Positions 1-8,327 of a DNA stretch of 64,000 nucleotides are shown one piece after another; the stretch's first letter is position 1, and each line of letters opens with the position of its first letter. The notes under the pieces were generated by a model. That model made no database searches, was not told the origin of the DNA, and worked only from the letters and a program-made list of their open reading frames with translations. The stretch is from the NCBI GenBank assembly GCA_022601195.1, contig JAHZIX010000050.1, positions 1 through 64,000 on the forward strand, written 5' to 3'. This DNA is from Deltaproteobacteria bacterium (GTDB lineage Bacteria; Acidobacteriota; Thermoanaerobaculia; Multivoradales; JAHZIX01). The translations under genes and the position numbers were made by a program.

Positions 1-245
1 AACTTCCGGGTCCGGATCCCGCGAGGCTCGCGAGGGGGTGGTTTCGTCTACCGAATCTGTTAGATCCACAGTATTTCCTGACTCGCCCTTGCTCCTTAAT
101 TTCATGGGACCTTAGTGTCTCACTTACATTGGCACAGCGGGTCGCGGCGTCAGGCTTTCAAGGTGCCCCAGGCTAGCAATAGCCAACCACCTTCGACCAT
201 CCAGGAGACCTCGAGGAGAGAATGGTGGCAACCGATCTCTAAACC

Positions 246-701
246 CTACTCAAAAACAGACACGTGGAGGACCCGGATATCTTCGACGATGCGTTGCCCG
301 ACTCTACCGTTCAGCTCTTTCAGGAACATTCCTCTAGTTTTGTCATTCTTGAGATCGACGAGGTTCCAGCCAAAAGACCTCACTGCGAGTTCTGTCGATT
401 CGCGCAGTATTCGAAGATCGCTATGAGTCATCCTCTGGGCGTTGGCCAAGCAGATCCCTAGTTCGAATCTCCATTGCATTGTTACGAGCCCTTGCTCTGA
501 GACGACTTCTCCTGGCCCGCCTGACGGTGGATCCAGGATCCACTTGGTGTCCACTGGCTTGCAACTTTCTACGTTTGTGATGGAAAAATCCGCTTGCAAC
601 TCGGCTGTCCCACTTTCCTTCTCATCGCCTCCATTGATTCGGCCGCAAGCGAGTGCCAACAGCAGTAGGATCGGTCCAAGTTTCACGAGCTGAGTTCTCA
701 T
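246..701 (-). CDS. small lipoprotein downstream of RHS protein
   Basis: A 151-residue protein starting at the ATG at 701. A basic N-terminus and hydrophobic stretch run into a lipobox-like LALAC, with Cys as predicted residue 1 of the mature lipoprotein. The longer frame from 767 would put 22 extra residues before the signal peptide and overlap the upstream gene, so the inner start is preferred; GAAG lies just upstream. The mature part has two further Cys and no domain I recognise. It starts 9 bases after the stop of the RHS gene, so the two are probably co-transcribed. Being small, exported and immediately downstream of a polymorphic-toxin-like gene, it could be its immunity protein, but that rests on position only. 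Confidence 0.7.
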   Translation of the reverse strand: MRTQLVKLGPILLLLALACGRINGGDEKESGTAELQADFSITNVESCKPVDTKWILDPPSGGPGEVVSEQGLVTMQWRFELGICLANAQRMTHSDLRILRESTELAVRSFGWNLVDLKNDKTRGMFLKELNGRVGQRIVEDIRVLHVSVFE

Positions 702-709
702 AGCGTCTT

Positions 710-3700
710 CTATCTTTCTGGCAGTAAGCGTTCCAGGCAGCTGCGCCCGAAGTCGTAGGCAGCGCATTCCTTTTGCTGGATAGTGGTTGTCGCTCCTCGG
801 GCTCGATCTGCCAAGATCTGTCTCAGATGAAGGGTCTCGTGGGCGCAGATACAGTAGTTAACGCACTTATCGTCAGTTGGGAGAATCCAGGTTTCTCCGG
901 AGTCTGGGTCTATCCACCCTCCGCGAGGATTTCCGGTCCCGTCGCTGAAGGGCTCGTCGCTAGATAGGTTGCTACAGGCCAAATCCGCTTTCATGCCAGA
1001 TCGCCTGGCAGCCGCAGAGACTGCTTGGGAGTCGCAGTCTTTGGGGCAAGGTTTGTTGAGACGACCAAAGCCAGGATCGTCTAGGCTAGTTCCGCACCTT
1101 CGTGCCTTGCTGTCGCAGGGTACCTTGATCCACTTGAGAGGTCCTCCGGGAACCTGAATGGCTTGTTGTTTGAAGCAAAGACCTAAAGGGTCTGTGCCCC
1201 CGACTGGATTCTGCGGGTAGAGAAAATGGAAGAAGGCTCTTCGACTGACAATTGGATCCACCCTCCCATACCTTCCCGCTCCCGGTCCGTACCACCTATG
1301 CACATTCTGGTACTGCTTACTCCCAAAACTCGCTTCTTCCCAACTCCGATCATCCCATTGCCCTGGAAAACGCAAGTCCATTCCTGCGCCACTCGCGCCC
1401 GAGAAATCTCCGCCAAACGGCTCAAACCCCCCGCTCCAAGCGTCTACCCCTGCCGCAGTCGTTGCCGCTACAGGTGTACCCAGGTGATCAGTAGTCAACC
1501 AGTTGTAGGTCGCGGAACCCCCGCTATCGACACCGAGCTGTGCCACCGGCCGGCCAGCAAAGTAGAGGTAGGTTTTTGCCAGTTCCGTTGCCTGGCTTTC
1601 ATCCTTCGACACCGCCATTAGAAGACCATCAGAGCTGTAGCTCGGTCGCGTGAGCGGTTGCGGGTCGCATTTGATCGGCCCCGGGCCGGGGTCGCCGCCG
1701 ACGGAGGAGGTCCAGCACCGGATGTCCCCGGTTTCGAAGTCGTCGGCGAAGATGCCGGTGGCGGTGTTGGCGGCGGAAAGAGTTAGATAGCTCCTGCCGT
1801 CATAGAGAAAGTCGGTTCGAGCATCACCGGCTGCGCGGGTGATAGTGGAGAGTCGACCTTCGGCGTCGGAGGTGTAAAGGATTTCGTTGGCACCGGCGGT
1901 GACACGCTCCAGGTGACCGGCGATGCCGTATTGGTATTCGCGGAGGGTTACGTCGTTGATCTTGATCTCATCTAGCACGGCTGTGTTTTTACCGGAACCA
2001 TTTTGCAGGTAGACGTAGTCCTCCTGAGGAAGAGCGTCTCGGACCTCGCTGAGGCGGTTGCCGATCTGATCGTAGGTCCAGGTACGGGTGCCCCAGGGGC
2101 CAGTGCCGTTGGTCAGGAAGTATTGGAAGTCCTGGTAGGCGTAGCCCCGGTTGTTGGCGGGGGCCTGGTTGTCGGTGATGCTGAGAATATTACCGACGTT
2201 GTCGGTGGCGTAGGTCCAGTCGAGAAGGACGGTTCCTCCAGCTAGAGGAGGGCCGCCCGCTAGGTCGATGTCCGTGGGGAAGTAGCGCTGATTGAAGGCA
2301 CGGGTTTCCGTCAGGCCATTGCCGAAGGTCAGGCTCGCCAAGGGGCCGGAGGGCTCATAGCTAGCCCCTGAGGCAATGGGTTGAATCGGCTGACCGGAGC
2401 GTTCGACTTCGAGAGTCAGCTCTCGGTCGGCGAAGTCATGTGTGTAGTTGGCCATGACTCCACCAGGATAACCGATATTTGCGCGATTGCCGTTATCGTC
2501 ATATCCGAACATGAGATCTCCATCCTGGGTTAGGCGGCCGAAGCGGTCGTAGGTGTAGTCGATGTCGAAGCCGTGGCGAGAGATCTGGGTGAGGCGGCCT
2601 TTGGCGAAAATCACCGCTGGGTCGTCGTAAGTGTAGGTGGTGTTGAGGTTGGTAGTTGGGTAGCTGACCTCGGTGACCCGGTCGAGCTCGTCGAGGCGGC
2701 GGGTGGTGACGATCTGCCGGGCGTCTTTGGTCTCGATCAACTCGCCATGCTCGTTGTATTTGTGGTCGGTGGACCCGGAGACGATTGAGGTCTCTTGGGT
2801 GAGGAGGTCTCGGTCGCTGTATTGGTAGACCGTGGGGGTGTTTTCGGCGTCGATGACTTGGGTTAGGTGGTCTTGGACGTCGTATAGATACTGGGTAGTG
2901 GCGAGGCCACCGCCGGTACCTCCCCAACGCTGACTGACTTGGGTGAGGCGATCAAGGGCATCGTAGGTGTACATGGTAGAGGGGATTTCTGTTTGGTTGG
3001 AGCTGGGGTGGTTGGCGTCCCAGACCTTTTCGAGATTGCCTTCGCAATCGTAGGCGTACTCGGTGGCGCTGCCACCGGGGTAGAGCACTTTGTCGAGTTG
3101 GCAGCGGTTGGTGTAGAGGAATTCAGTGGTGGAACGGTCTTCCCAGGCGGCGCCATCCCAGCGCTGGAGGTCTTCGCGGATGCGGTTGCCGATGGCGTCC
3201 AGCGTGTAGAAGGTGCGCTCTTTCGGCGTGGCGGCATCGGGCTTGCGCTCGATGCTGATGAGGCGCCCGGCGAAGTCGTAGGCGTATTCAATGACGTTGG
3301 CTTTGGGAAGGATGGTGCGTTCCAGATCTCCGAACTCGTTGTACTCGTTATTTGTTGTGAGCAACGCAGGATTGGGATCGTTGGGATCAGGGGCGCCGTG
3401 CTGGATCACGGAGGTAACCCTATTGGCGTCGTCGAAGGCGGTTTCGGTCTTGCCGCCGTTGGGGTCCATGATTTCGGTTCGGCGGTTGTAGTCGTCGTAG
3501 ATGAAGAGGGTGGTGCCAACCAGGGGGTCAGTGCGGGATTGGGCGAGGAGGGAGCCTCGGGCCGGGTCGTAGACGAAGGTGGTGACGTCGTCGGTACTGT
3601 AGCCGGGAGGATCGATGGTGAGGGTCTGGCCTTCCGGGCTTGGAGTGAAGTCGGTGGGTAGGGAGAAGGAAGTCACCATGCCGTCGACGGTTTCGAATCC

Positions 3701-5704
3701 CTCGATGCGCCGCTGGGTAAGGGCTCCCTCAGCGTTGTAGGTCATGTCGGTGATGCGCTCGTTGGGAGCGCCCTCTACCGATTCCTGGATGATGCGGTCC
3801 ACCAGAGCGGGAAAGGTCGAATTGTAGACCCAAGTGGTGGTGCGCTCTTCCGGTTCGCCGAGGGCTTCGGTGCGGGTGAGGACTTGGCCGTTGGTGTCGT
3901 AGGTCATCACCTTCTCATGGCCGTTGGCGTCGGTTTCCTTGGTGGCCCGCAAGGGGTGGTCCATGTCGTCGTAGGCGATGGTGGTGTTGGGTCCCGTGCC
4001 GCAACTAGGACAGTCTCCACTGAGGCCTTCGAGGCGAGGCTTGTTGGAGTTCTCATCGCGGCCAATGGTGTGGGTCGCGGAGTTTCCCAGGGGATCGATG
4101 ACCGTGGTGACGGTGGGACTGAGGGGATTGTCGAAGACGTACTCCCAGAGATCGATGGCGTTGGCTCCCAAGCGGTCCACGTCGCCACGCCAGAGGTAGG
4201 CGACGTTGCCGACGGCGTCATATTCCCAAGCGCTTTCGACTCGACGGCCACCTAGAGTTCCGACTTTTTCGACCCGGGTTAGGTAGCCTGAAAAATTCAG
4301 ATCTTCGTAGAAGAACTCCAGAGCCGTGCCGTCCGGATGGTCGATGCGGTCCAGGAGGTCATCGGTCCAGGTGTAAGTCCAGGTGCGGGAGTCCGCAGCG
4401 GTGACGCCGACTTCGGTAATGGTTTCCAACCTCCCGGTTGGGTAGTAGGTAAAGGTTTCGGAACGGTCGTCTGGGAATTCCACGGTTGCCAGCTGCCCCA
4501 TGACGTTGTAGAAGGCATTTTTGGCGTTGCCGAAGCGATCGGTGGTGGAAGTCCAACGGCCAAGGTTGTTGAAAGCTTGAATAGTGCCATCTAGGCTTTC
4601 CAGTTCCCAGCCCCCGGCGGTCTTGCTCAAGGTGCGGTATTCGTCGGAAGGAGAGTTGGTTTGGTAAACGCCACCGGAGAGGTCCGAGAATTTCCGAAAG
4701 GTGGCAAACTTGGTGATTAGCCAGGCCCGAGAATTGCTGGCATCTTCAATGATGCGTTCGGCGTAGTCGTGGGACCAGTAGAGTCCCAGCTCGGTGCGCC
4801 ACGCAGCAGTGCCGGGCCAGCCATCGCCGCCGGCTCCTCCGGCCAGGTAGCGCAGCTCTGCTCCCGGGCCGGTGTTGCCCTTGCCGCCGCCACTGAAGGC
4901 GCCCCCATTGCCACTTGGGCTCGCAGCCCCACCGGGGCCGCAGGTATTGCACATCTTGCAGCCGAGGTCTCCCCCGCAGCCGGCGGGCGGTGGATCTTTG
5001 CAGCCCAGCTCCCGTTTGAGGGTTTGGGCGGTGAGGCTTAGGCTGGGTATGTCGAGACGCCGCTCACAACCGGTGGCTCCTTTGCAGCGGTAGACGCTCA
5101 AGGAATAGAGCTGGTGTTCCGGTTGGTCGAGGGTGTCGCAGGTCAGATCGGAAACCTGGATGAAAGTCTGACCGGTATCTTCATCGATCCCACCGCCGAA
5201 CAAGCCGCAGGTGGAGATGGGGGCGGGATCACAGCCGGGATTGCAAGGAACGGTGGGAGTCGGACCCTGGAACCAGAAGAATTGGGCTGGGGCAAAGATG
5301 TTGAACTCTTGGTGAAGGCCGGGCATCTCCAAAGCTACGTTGAGGCGCAGGGCACAGCTCTGGGCACTGGCATCGCAGCCCGGAGGGATGACCTCATAGG
5401 AAACCCCATTGTTGACGGCTTGTTCGCAGTGAAACAAACCCAGGCATAGGTTGTTGTCGTCGGGAAGGTTGGGACCGGGAGTCCATTCGATGAAGGTACC
5501 CGCTACCGTGCTATCGGTACAGAAAACCCCTGCATCGGCGGTCTGCGGGGAGAGAAAAGAGAAAAGGACCAAGAAGAAGAGTCCCACAAGTAAGATGGCT
5601 TTTCTTTTCTGAGCTGGTCGAGATGGCGTTTGTCTCATGGCGGCTCTCTCCATTCTGATCTTCTCCAGAGAAGCCTTTTTCTGGGGGGGCTTCTTCATGC
5701 TCAT
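710..5704 (-). CDS. RHS/YD-repeat protein with C-terminal HExxH tip
   Basis: 1664 residues. A basic N-terminus precedes a hydrophobic segment (about residues 35-58, ending TADAG), which reads as an export signal. A Cys-rich region follows, then many YD repeats (YTYDALDRLTQV, YDRFGRLTQDG type) that form the RHS shell. Near residue 1360 there is an embedded 'FADDFETGDIRCW' motif. The RHS core ends with LRFPGQWDD, GRYGRVDPI and DPLGL near residue 1509. The last 155 residues are unlike the core: they hold about eleven Cys and HETLH (residues 1622-1626), a zinc metallopeptidase signature, with Glu about 20 residues later as a possible third ligand. GGAG precedes the ATG. RHS proteins commonly deliver a variable C-terminal toxin released after the core; here the tip is inferred to be a zincin-like peptidase working outside the cytoplasm. 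Substrate unknown. Confidence 0.88.
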   Translation of the reverse strand: MSMKKPPQKKASLEKIRMERAAMRQTPSRPAQKRKAILLVGLFFLVLFSFLSPQTADAGVFCTDSTVAGTFIEWTPGPNLPDDNNLCLGLFHCEQAVNNGVSYEVIPPGCDASAQSCALRLNVALEMPGLHQEFNIFAPAQFFWFQGPTPTVPCNPGCDPAPISTCGLFGGGIDEDTGQTFIQVSDLTCDTLDQPEHQLYSLSVYRCKGATGCERRLDIPSLSLTAQTLKRELGCKDPPPAGCGGDLGCKMCNTCGPGGAASPSGNGGAFSGGGKGNTGPGAELRYLAGGAGGDGWPGTAAWRTELGLYWSHDYAERIIEDASNSRAWLITKFATFRKFSDLSGGVYQTNSPSDEYRTLSKTAGGWELESLDGTIQAFNNLGRWTSTTDRFGNAKNAFYNVMGQLATVEFPDDRSETFTYYPTGRLETITEVGVTAADSRTWTYTWTDDLLDRIDHPDGTALEFFYEDLNFSGYLTRVEKVGTLGGRRVESAWEYDAVGNVAYLWRGDVDRLGANAIDLWEYVFDNPLSPTVTTVIDPLGNSATHTIGRDENSNKPRLEGLSGDCPSCGTGPNTTIAYDDMDHPLRATKETDANGHEKVMTYDTNGQVLTRTEALGEPEERTTTWVYNSTFPALVDRIIQESVEGAPNERITDMTYNAEGALTQRRIEGFETVDGMVTSFSLPTDFTPSPEGQTLTIDPPGYSTDDVTTFVYDPARGSLLAQSRTDPLVGTTLFIYDDYNRRTEIMDPNGGKTETAFDDANRVTSVIQHGAPDPNDPNPALLTTNNEYNEFGDLERTILPKANVIEYAYDFAGRLISIERKPDAATPKERTFYTLDAIGNRIREDLQRWDGAAWEDRSTTEFLYTNRCQLDKVLYPGGSATEYAYDCEGNLEKVWDANHPSSNQTEIPSTMYTYDALDRLTQVSQRWGGTGGGLATTQYLYDVQDHLTQVIDAENTPTVYQYSDRDLLTQETSIVSGSTDHKYNEHGELIETKDARQIVTTRRLDELDRVTEVSYPTTNLNTTYTYDDPAVIFAKGRLTQISRHGFDIDYTYDRFGRLTQDGDLMFGYDDNGNRANIGYPGGVMANYTHDFADRELTLEVERSGQPIQPIASGASYEPSGPLASLTFGNGLTETRAFNQRYFPTDIDLAGGPPLAGGTVLLDWTYATDNVGNILSITDNQAPANNRGYAYQDFQYFLTNGTGPWGTRTWTYDQIGNRLSEVRDALPQEDYVYLQNGSGKNTAVLDEIKINDVTLREYQYGIAGHLERVTAGANEILYTSDAEGRLSTITRAAGDARTDFLYDGRSYLTLSAANTATGIFADDFETGDIRCWTSSVGGDPGPGPIKCDPQPLTRPSYSSDGLLMAVSKDESQATELAKTYLYFAGRPVAQLGVDSGGSATYNWLTTDHLGTPVAATTAAGVDAWSGGFEPFGGDFSGASGAGMDLRFPGQWDDRSWEEASFGSKQYQNVHRWYGPGAGRYGRVDPIVSRRAFFHFLYPQNPVGGTDPLGLCFKQQAIQVPGGPLKWIKVPCDSKARRCGTSLDDPGFGRLNKPCPKDCDSQAVSAAARRSGMKADLACSNLSSDEPFSDGTGNPRGGWIDPDSGETWILPTDDKCVNYCICAHETLHLRQILADRARGATTTIQQKECAAYDFGRSCLERLLPER

Positions 5705-6011
5705 ATTCCTACTCCAAAGGAGTCACTTCCCTATCAGACACCTACGGAGCTGCTGGAATTCCCGTCACACCTTTCATAGCGTGGTAACTAAGAACGCGAC
5801 AAAGGTGGTCTAGTTGAGCTCATCGATAGAGAAATATCGCTGAAATGTGGAGAGATTCTCACCACAATGAGGACATATCAGTTTCATGCCTTCAACGAAG
5901 GAGTTGCCAGCGAAGAGAAATAGGAGACAGGAAATCTGAAAGTGGCCTCTACCAGGTCAGCAGGTCAGCGAGGCGGCATCCAGAAAACTACTTCGACAGG
6001 ACGTACTTTTC
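5705..6011. other. intergenic, no gene seen
   Basis: Upstream region of the RHS gene, whose ribosome-binding GGAG is at its left edge. Short frames here have no ribosome site or recognisable product. The right end adjoins an integrase remnant. Confidence 0.5.
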
Positions 6012-6314
6012 TCAGGTCTTGAGATCCTGGTAGGCACCGTTAGCCTTCTTTCTTACCTCGGCATGGTCTCGCTGGTAGCACTCCCTCAAGTCGGTCATGA
6101 AAGGCAAGTTCTCCTCGACTTCTTTCCCGGCTATCGGGTCTTCTCCCTGTCGAGCCCGAAAGAGAGTTCCCATCGCCCGGGTCCTGGCCTGATCGGGAGT
6201 CATCTCACCAAAGCGCTCCTGAGTGACGAAGCGCTGACGCCCCTTAACCCGAAAGGTTCCGATGAAGGATTTCCTACCGCTCGCATAGACCCGAATCCCA
6301 AAGCGCACCAACAC
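6012..6314 (-). pseudogene. truncated tyrosine integrase (Arm domain only)
   Basis: About 100 residues that match the N-terminal arm-type DNA-binding domain (DUF4102 family) of phage and island integrases: 'GIRVYASGRKSFIGTFRVKGRQ' pattern, then a TPDQARTRA helix and 'GEDPIAGK'. The frame stops just after the linker, so the SAM-like core-binding domain and the catalytic domain (R-H-R-Y) are missing. GTG at 6314 is the first start in frame; no good ribosome site is seen. Integrases of this kind are usually over 380 residues, so this is a remnant of an integrated element and is presumably inactive. Confidence 0.7.
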
Positions 6315-6629
6315 GTCGTCCCCCCATAGTGTCCCCCTCCCTCTTTGTACCGAAACCCATCAAGACCCCTCTCGGAGAGCCTCATGGGGAATCTCTAGGC
6401 CAATCGAGCAAACAAGTTGGATCGAAAACCAGCCTAGTTGTTGGTTTGGGAAGCCCTCGTGGACCTCGAATCTAGGGCTCTGTGTCCCCCTGAGGCTGCT
6501 CTGATTCGTTGACACCTCGCCCTCGTCGGCCTTGGTGGTGGGCCCCACCTCGGGCTGGCCATCTCCGGTTCCCAAAGAGCCGGATGGCGAAGGCCCGGGG
6601 ACGGAAACGAAAACCCACGGCGGGCTCCA
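6315..6629. other. intergenic, no gene seen
   Basis: GC-rich spacer between the integrase remnant and the stop of the minus-strand membrane protein. Overlapping frames are rich in Arg and Pro and look like shadows. I see nothing definite. Confidence 0.4.
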
Positions 6630-8324
6630 TCAGCCGCGTAGCTCGAAGATCGCGAGACCGTGCTGTTCGTCGCGGAAGGCTGGGACGAGCTGGATCGGTG
6701 CGTGGGGATCGGGGGGTGGTGAGTTCTCGATCAGCCGCCGGTGGACGATGCAGTAACGCACACCGGCGTCGTGGAGAGCCTGAAGCGCCTCGGGTGCGGG
6801 GAAGGTCTCCATGGATTTCTTCAGCGATCGGAACGTGGCCGGGAAGAAGCCGGAATAGCCGTTGACCATTGGCCGCCAATGACGCATCTGCCAGTACATC
6901 CACTGACTAGTGCCTAGGTAGGCCCGGGCACTGCGGCCCTGGGGGAACGGCACGAAGGCAAGTACCTCATTGGCGGTGGTCTCGCGCTCGACCCAACTCA
7001 CCCACGGTAGCTCGAGGCTCAGCGGCGGCACGGGCTCGATGGGTCCCATGGTCGGCCGTAGGTCGAGCAGGACCAGGACCACTGCCGAGGCCACCAGCAG
7101 GCGCGACCACCATTTGGCCGAAAACCCTTCGGTACGCTCGAGGAGCAGCTGCAAAGCCCCGGCCGAAAGCCCCACAACCGCCAGTTGGGCAAGCAAAGCG
7201 AAGCGGAAAAAGCTCCGGATCTGTGCCAGGCCTGGGATGGGGCGCAAGGCGTCTAGCAGAGAGAGGTCACCGATTCCGAGATGGGCACCGAAAGACCAGA
7301 GCACGCTGGAAAGGAGGAGCGTAGCTCCGGCCACCGCCAACCGTCGCCAGCGAGGCCGCGACCATGCCAGCACCAAGCCAGCGAAGGCCATCAGCACCCG
7401 CAGGGTTCCGGGCCAGAAAGCGCGGCCGGATGGCTTCTCGGCAACCTCGATCCCGGGAGTGGGCACTAATGTGGGCCACGGGCTCGTCAGGTAGTGAGTC
7501 GGCTGAGCGCTTTGCTTCAGCACGGTCTCGGTGGAGCGTGTGAAGCCAGCGTCGGCCGTGGCTCTCATCTGGTTGATGACCAGCGGAGAGACGAAGAGCA
7601 AGAAGAGCCCAGCGCCGACAGCAACGCCCCCCCAAGCTCGGCGACATCGACGGTGCGGCCACCACAGGCACAGGATCGCTGGTGCTGCGGCCAGGGCGGT
7701 AAACACGGCGATCTGCGCGCTCAGGCCGTAGGCCAAGGCCAAACCGGCCCCCACTCCCGCACCCGCACCAAGACCTGGGCGGCAGGCAAAACGCAGCACC
7801 GCCAGGGCAAAGAGCAAGACCCCGGCTAGAGGTACCAGTTGGAGAACACCCAGCTCCTGGTGGGTAAAGGGCAACAGCACCACTAGGGCACCGCCGGTGA
7901 TCGCCGGCAGCCATCTCATCCCTGCTTGGCGAAACAGCGCCGCCGCGAGCAAACCGTTGAGGGCCAGTGCACTGATCAGAATGAGGTTGTAGGCCACCAG
8001 GTTCGATCCACCCAAACCGGTGATGGCAGCTGCCACCAGCCCGGCAACGGGCTGCGGCTCGGAGAGGGCAAAGGTGTCGGTGGCGGGATGAAAGATGGGA
8101 GCTTGCCAGTAGCCTTCGTAGCCCCGATGCAGGCTCTCGACGTTCCAGGCCAGAGTCCATAAATTGAATAGCGGCACCGTGGCGACGGCCTCGGTGCCGA
8201 GAGGAATGCCTTGGTCGATGTCACTCGCCAACGGCCAGGTCGAGCCGATGGCACCGAGGCCAAAGAGCAAGGCGAGCCCGAGCCATCGCAGCATCGATGC
8301 TCGCCAATGCTCTTTCAGCACCAC
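6630..8324 (-). CDS. polytopic membrane protein, glycosyltransferase-like (GT-C type)
   Basis: 564 residues with about ten to twelve hydrophobic segments spread from residue 12 to 410, then a soluble C-terminal part. An acidic loop after the first helix (PLASDIDQGIPLGTE) and the 'APIFHPATDTFALSEPQP' loop resemble multi-pass sugar or lipid-linked transferases of the GT-C fold. The C-terminal region (VLAFVPFPQGR, MVNGYSGFFP, DAGVRYCIVHR) is typical of a family of large bacterial membrane proteins of unknown substrate. It starts 3 bases after the TonB-receptor stop, so the two form an operon. ATG 8324 is taken; an ATG ten codons in is also possible. Activity is inferred. Confidence 0.7.
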   Translation of the reverse strand: MVLKEHWRASMLRWLGLALLFGLGAIGSTWPLASDIDQGIPLGTEAVATVPLFNLWTLAWNVESLHRGYEGYWQAPIFHPATDTFALSEPQPVAGLVAAAITGLGGSNLVAYNLILISALALNGLLAAALFRQAGMRWLPAITGGALVVLLPFTHQELGVLQLVPLAGVLLFALAVLRFACRPGLGAGAGVGAGLALAYGLSAQIAVFTALAAAPAILCLWWPHRRCRRAWGGVAVGAGLFLLFVSPLVINQMRATADAGFTRSTETVLKQSAQPTHYLTSPWPTLVPTPGIEVAEKPSGRAFWPGTLRVLMAFAGLVLAWSRPRWRRLAVAGATLLLSSVLWSFGAHLGIGDLSLLDALRPIPGLAQIRSFFRFALLAQLAVVGLSAGALQLLLERTEGFSAKWWSRLLVASAVVLVLLDLRPTMGPIEPVPPLSLELPWVSWVERETTANEVLAFVPFPQGRSARAYLGTSQWMYWQMRHWRPMVNGYSGFFPATFRSLKKSMETFPAPEALQALHDAGVRYCIVHRRLIENSPPPDPHAPIQLVPAFRDEQHGLAIFELRG

Positions 8325-8327
8325 GGA

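Noticed and set aside
6012-6314. Integron integrase for the cassette array
   Set aside because: The remnant is a phage/island DUF4102-type integrase N-terminus, not IntI, and is 15 kb away.
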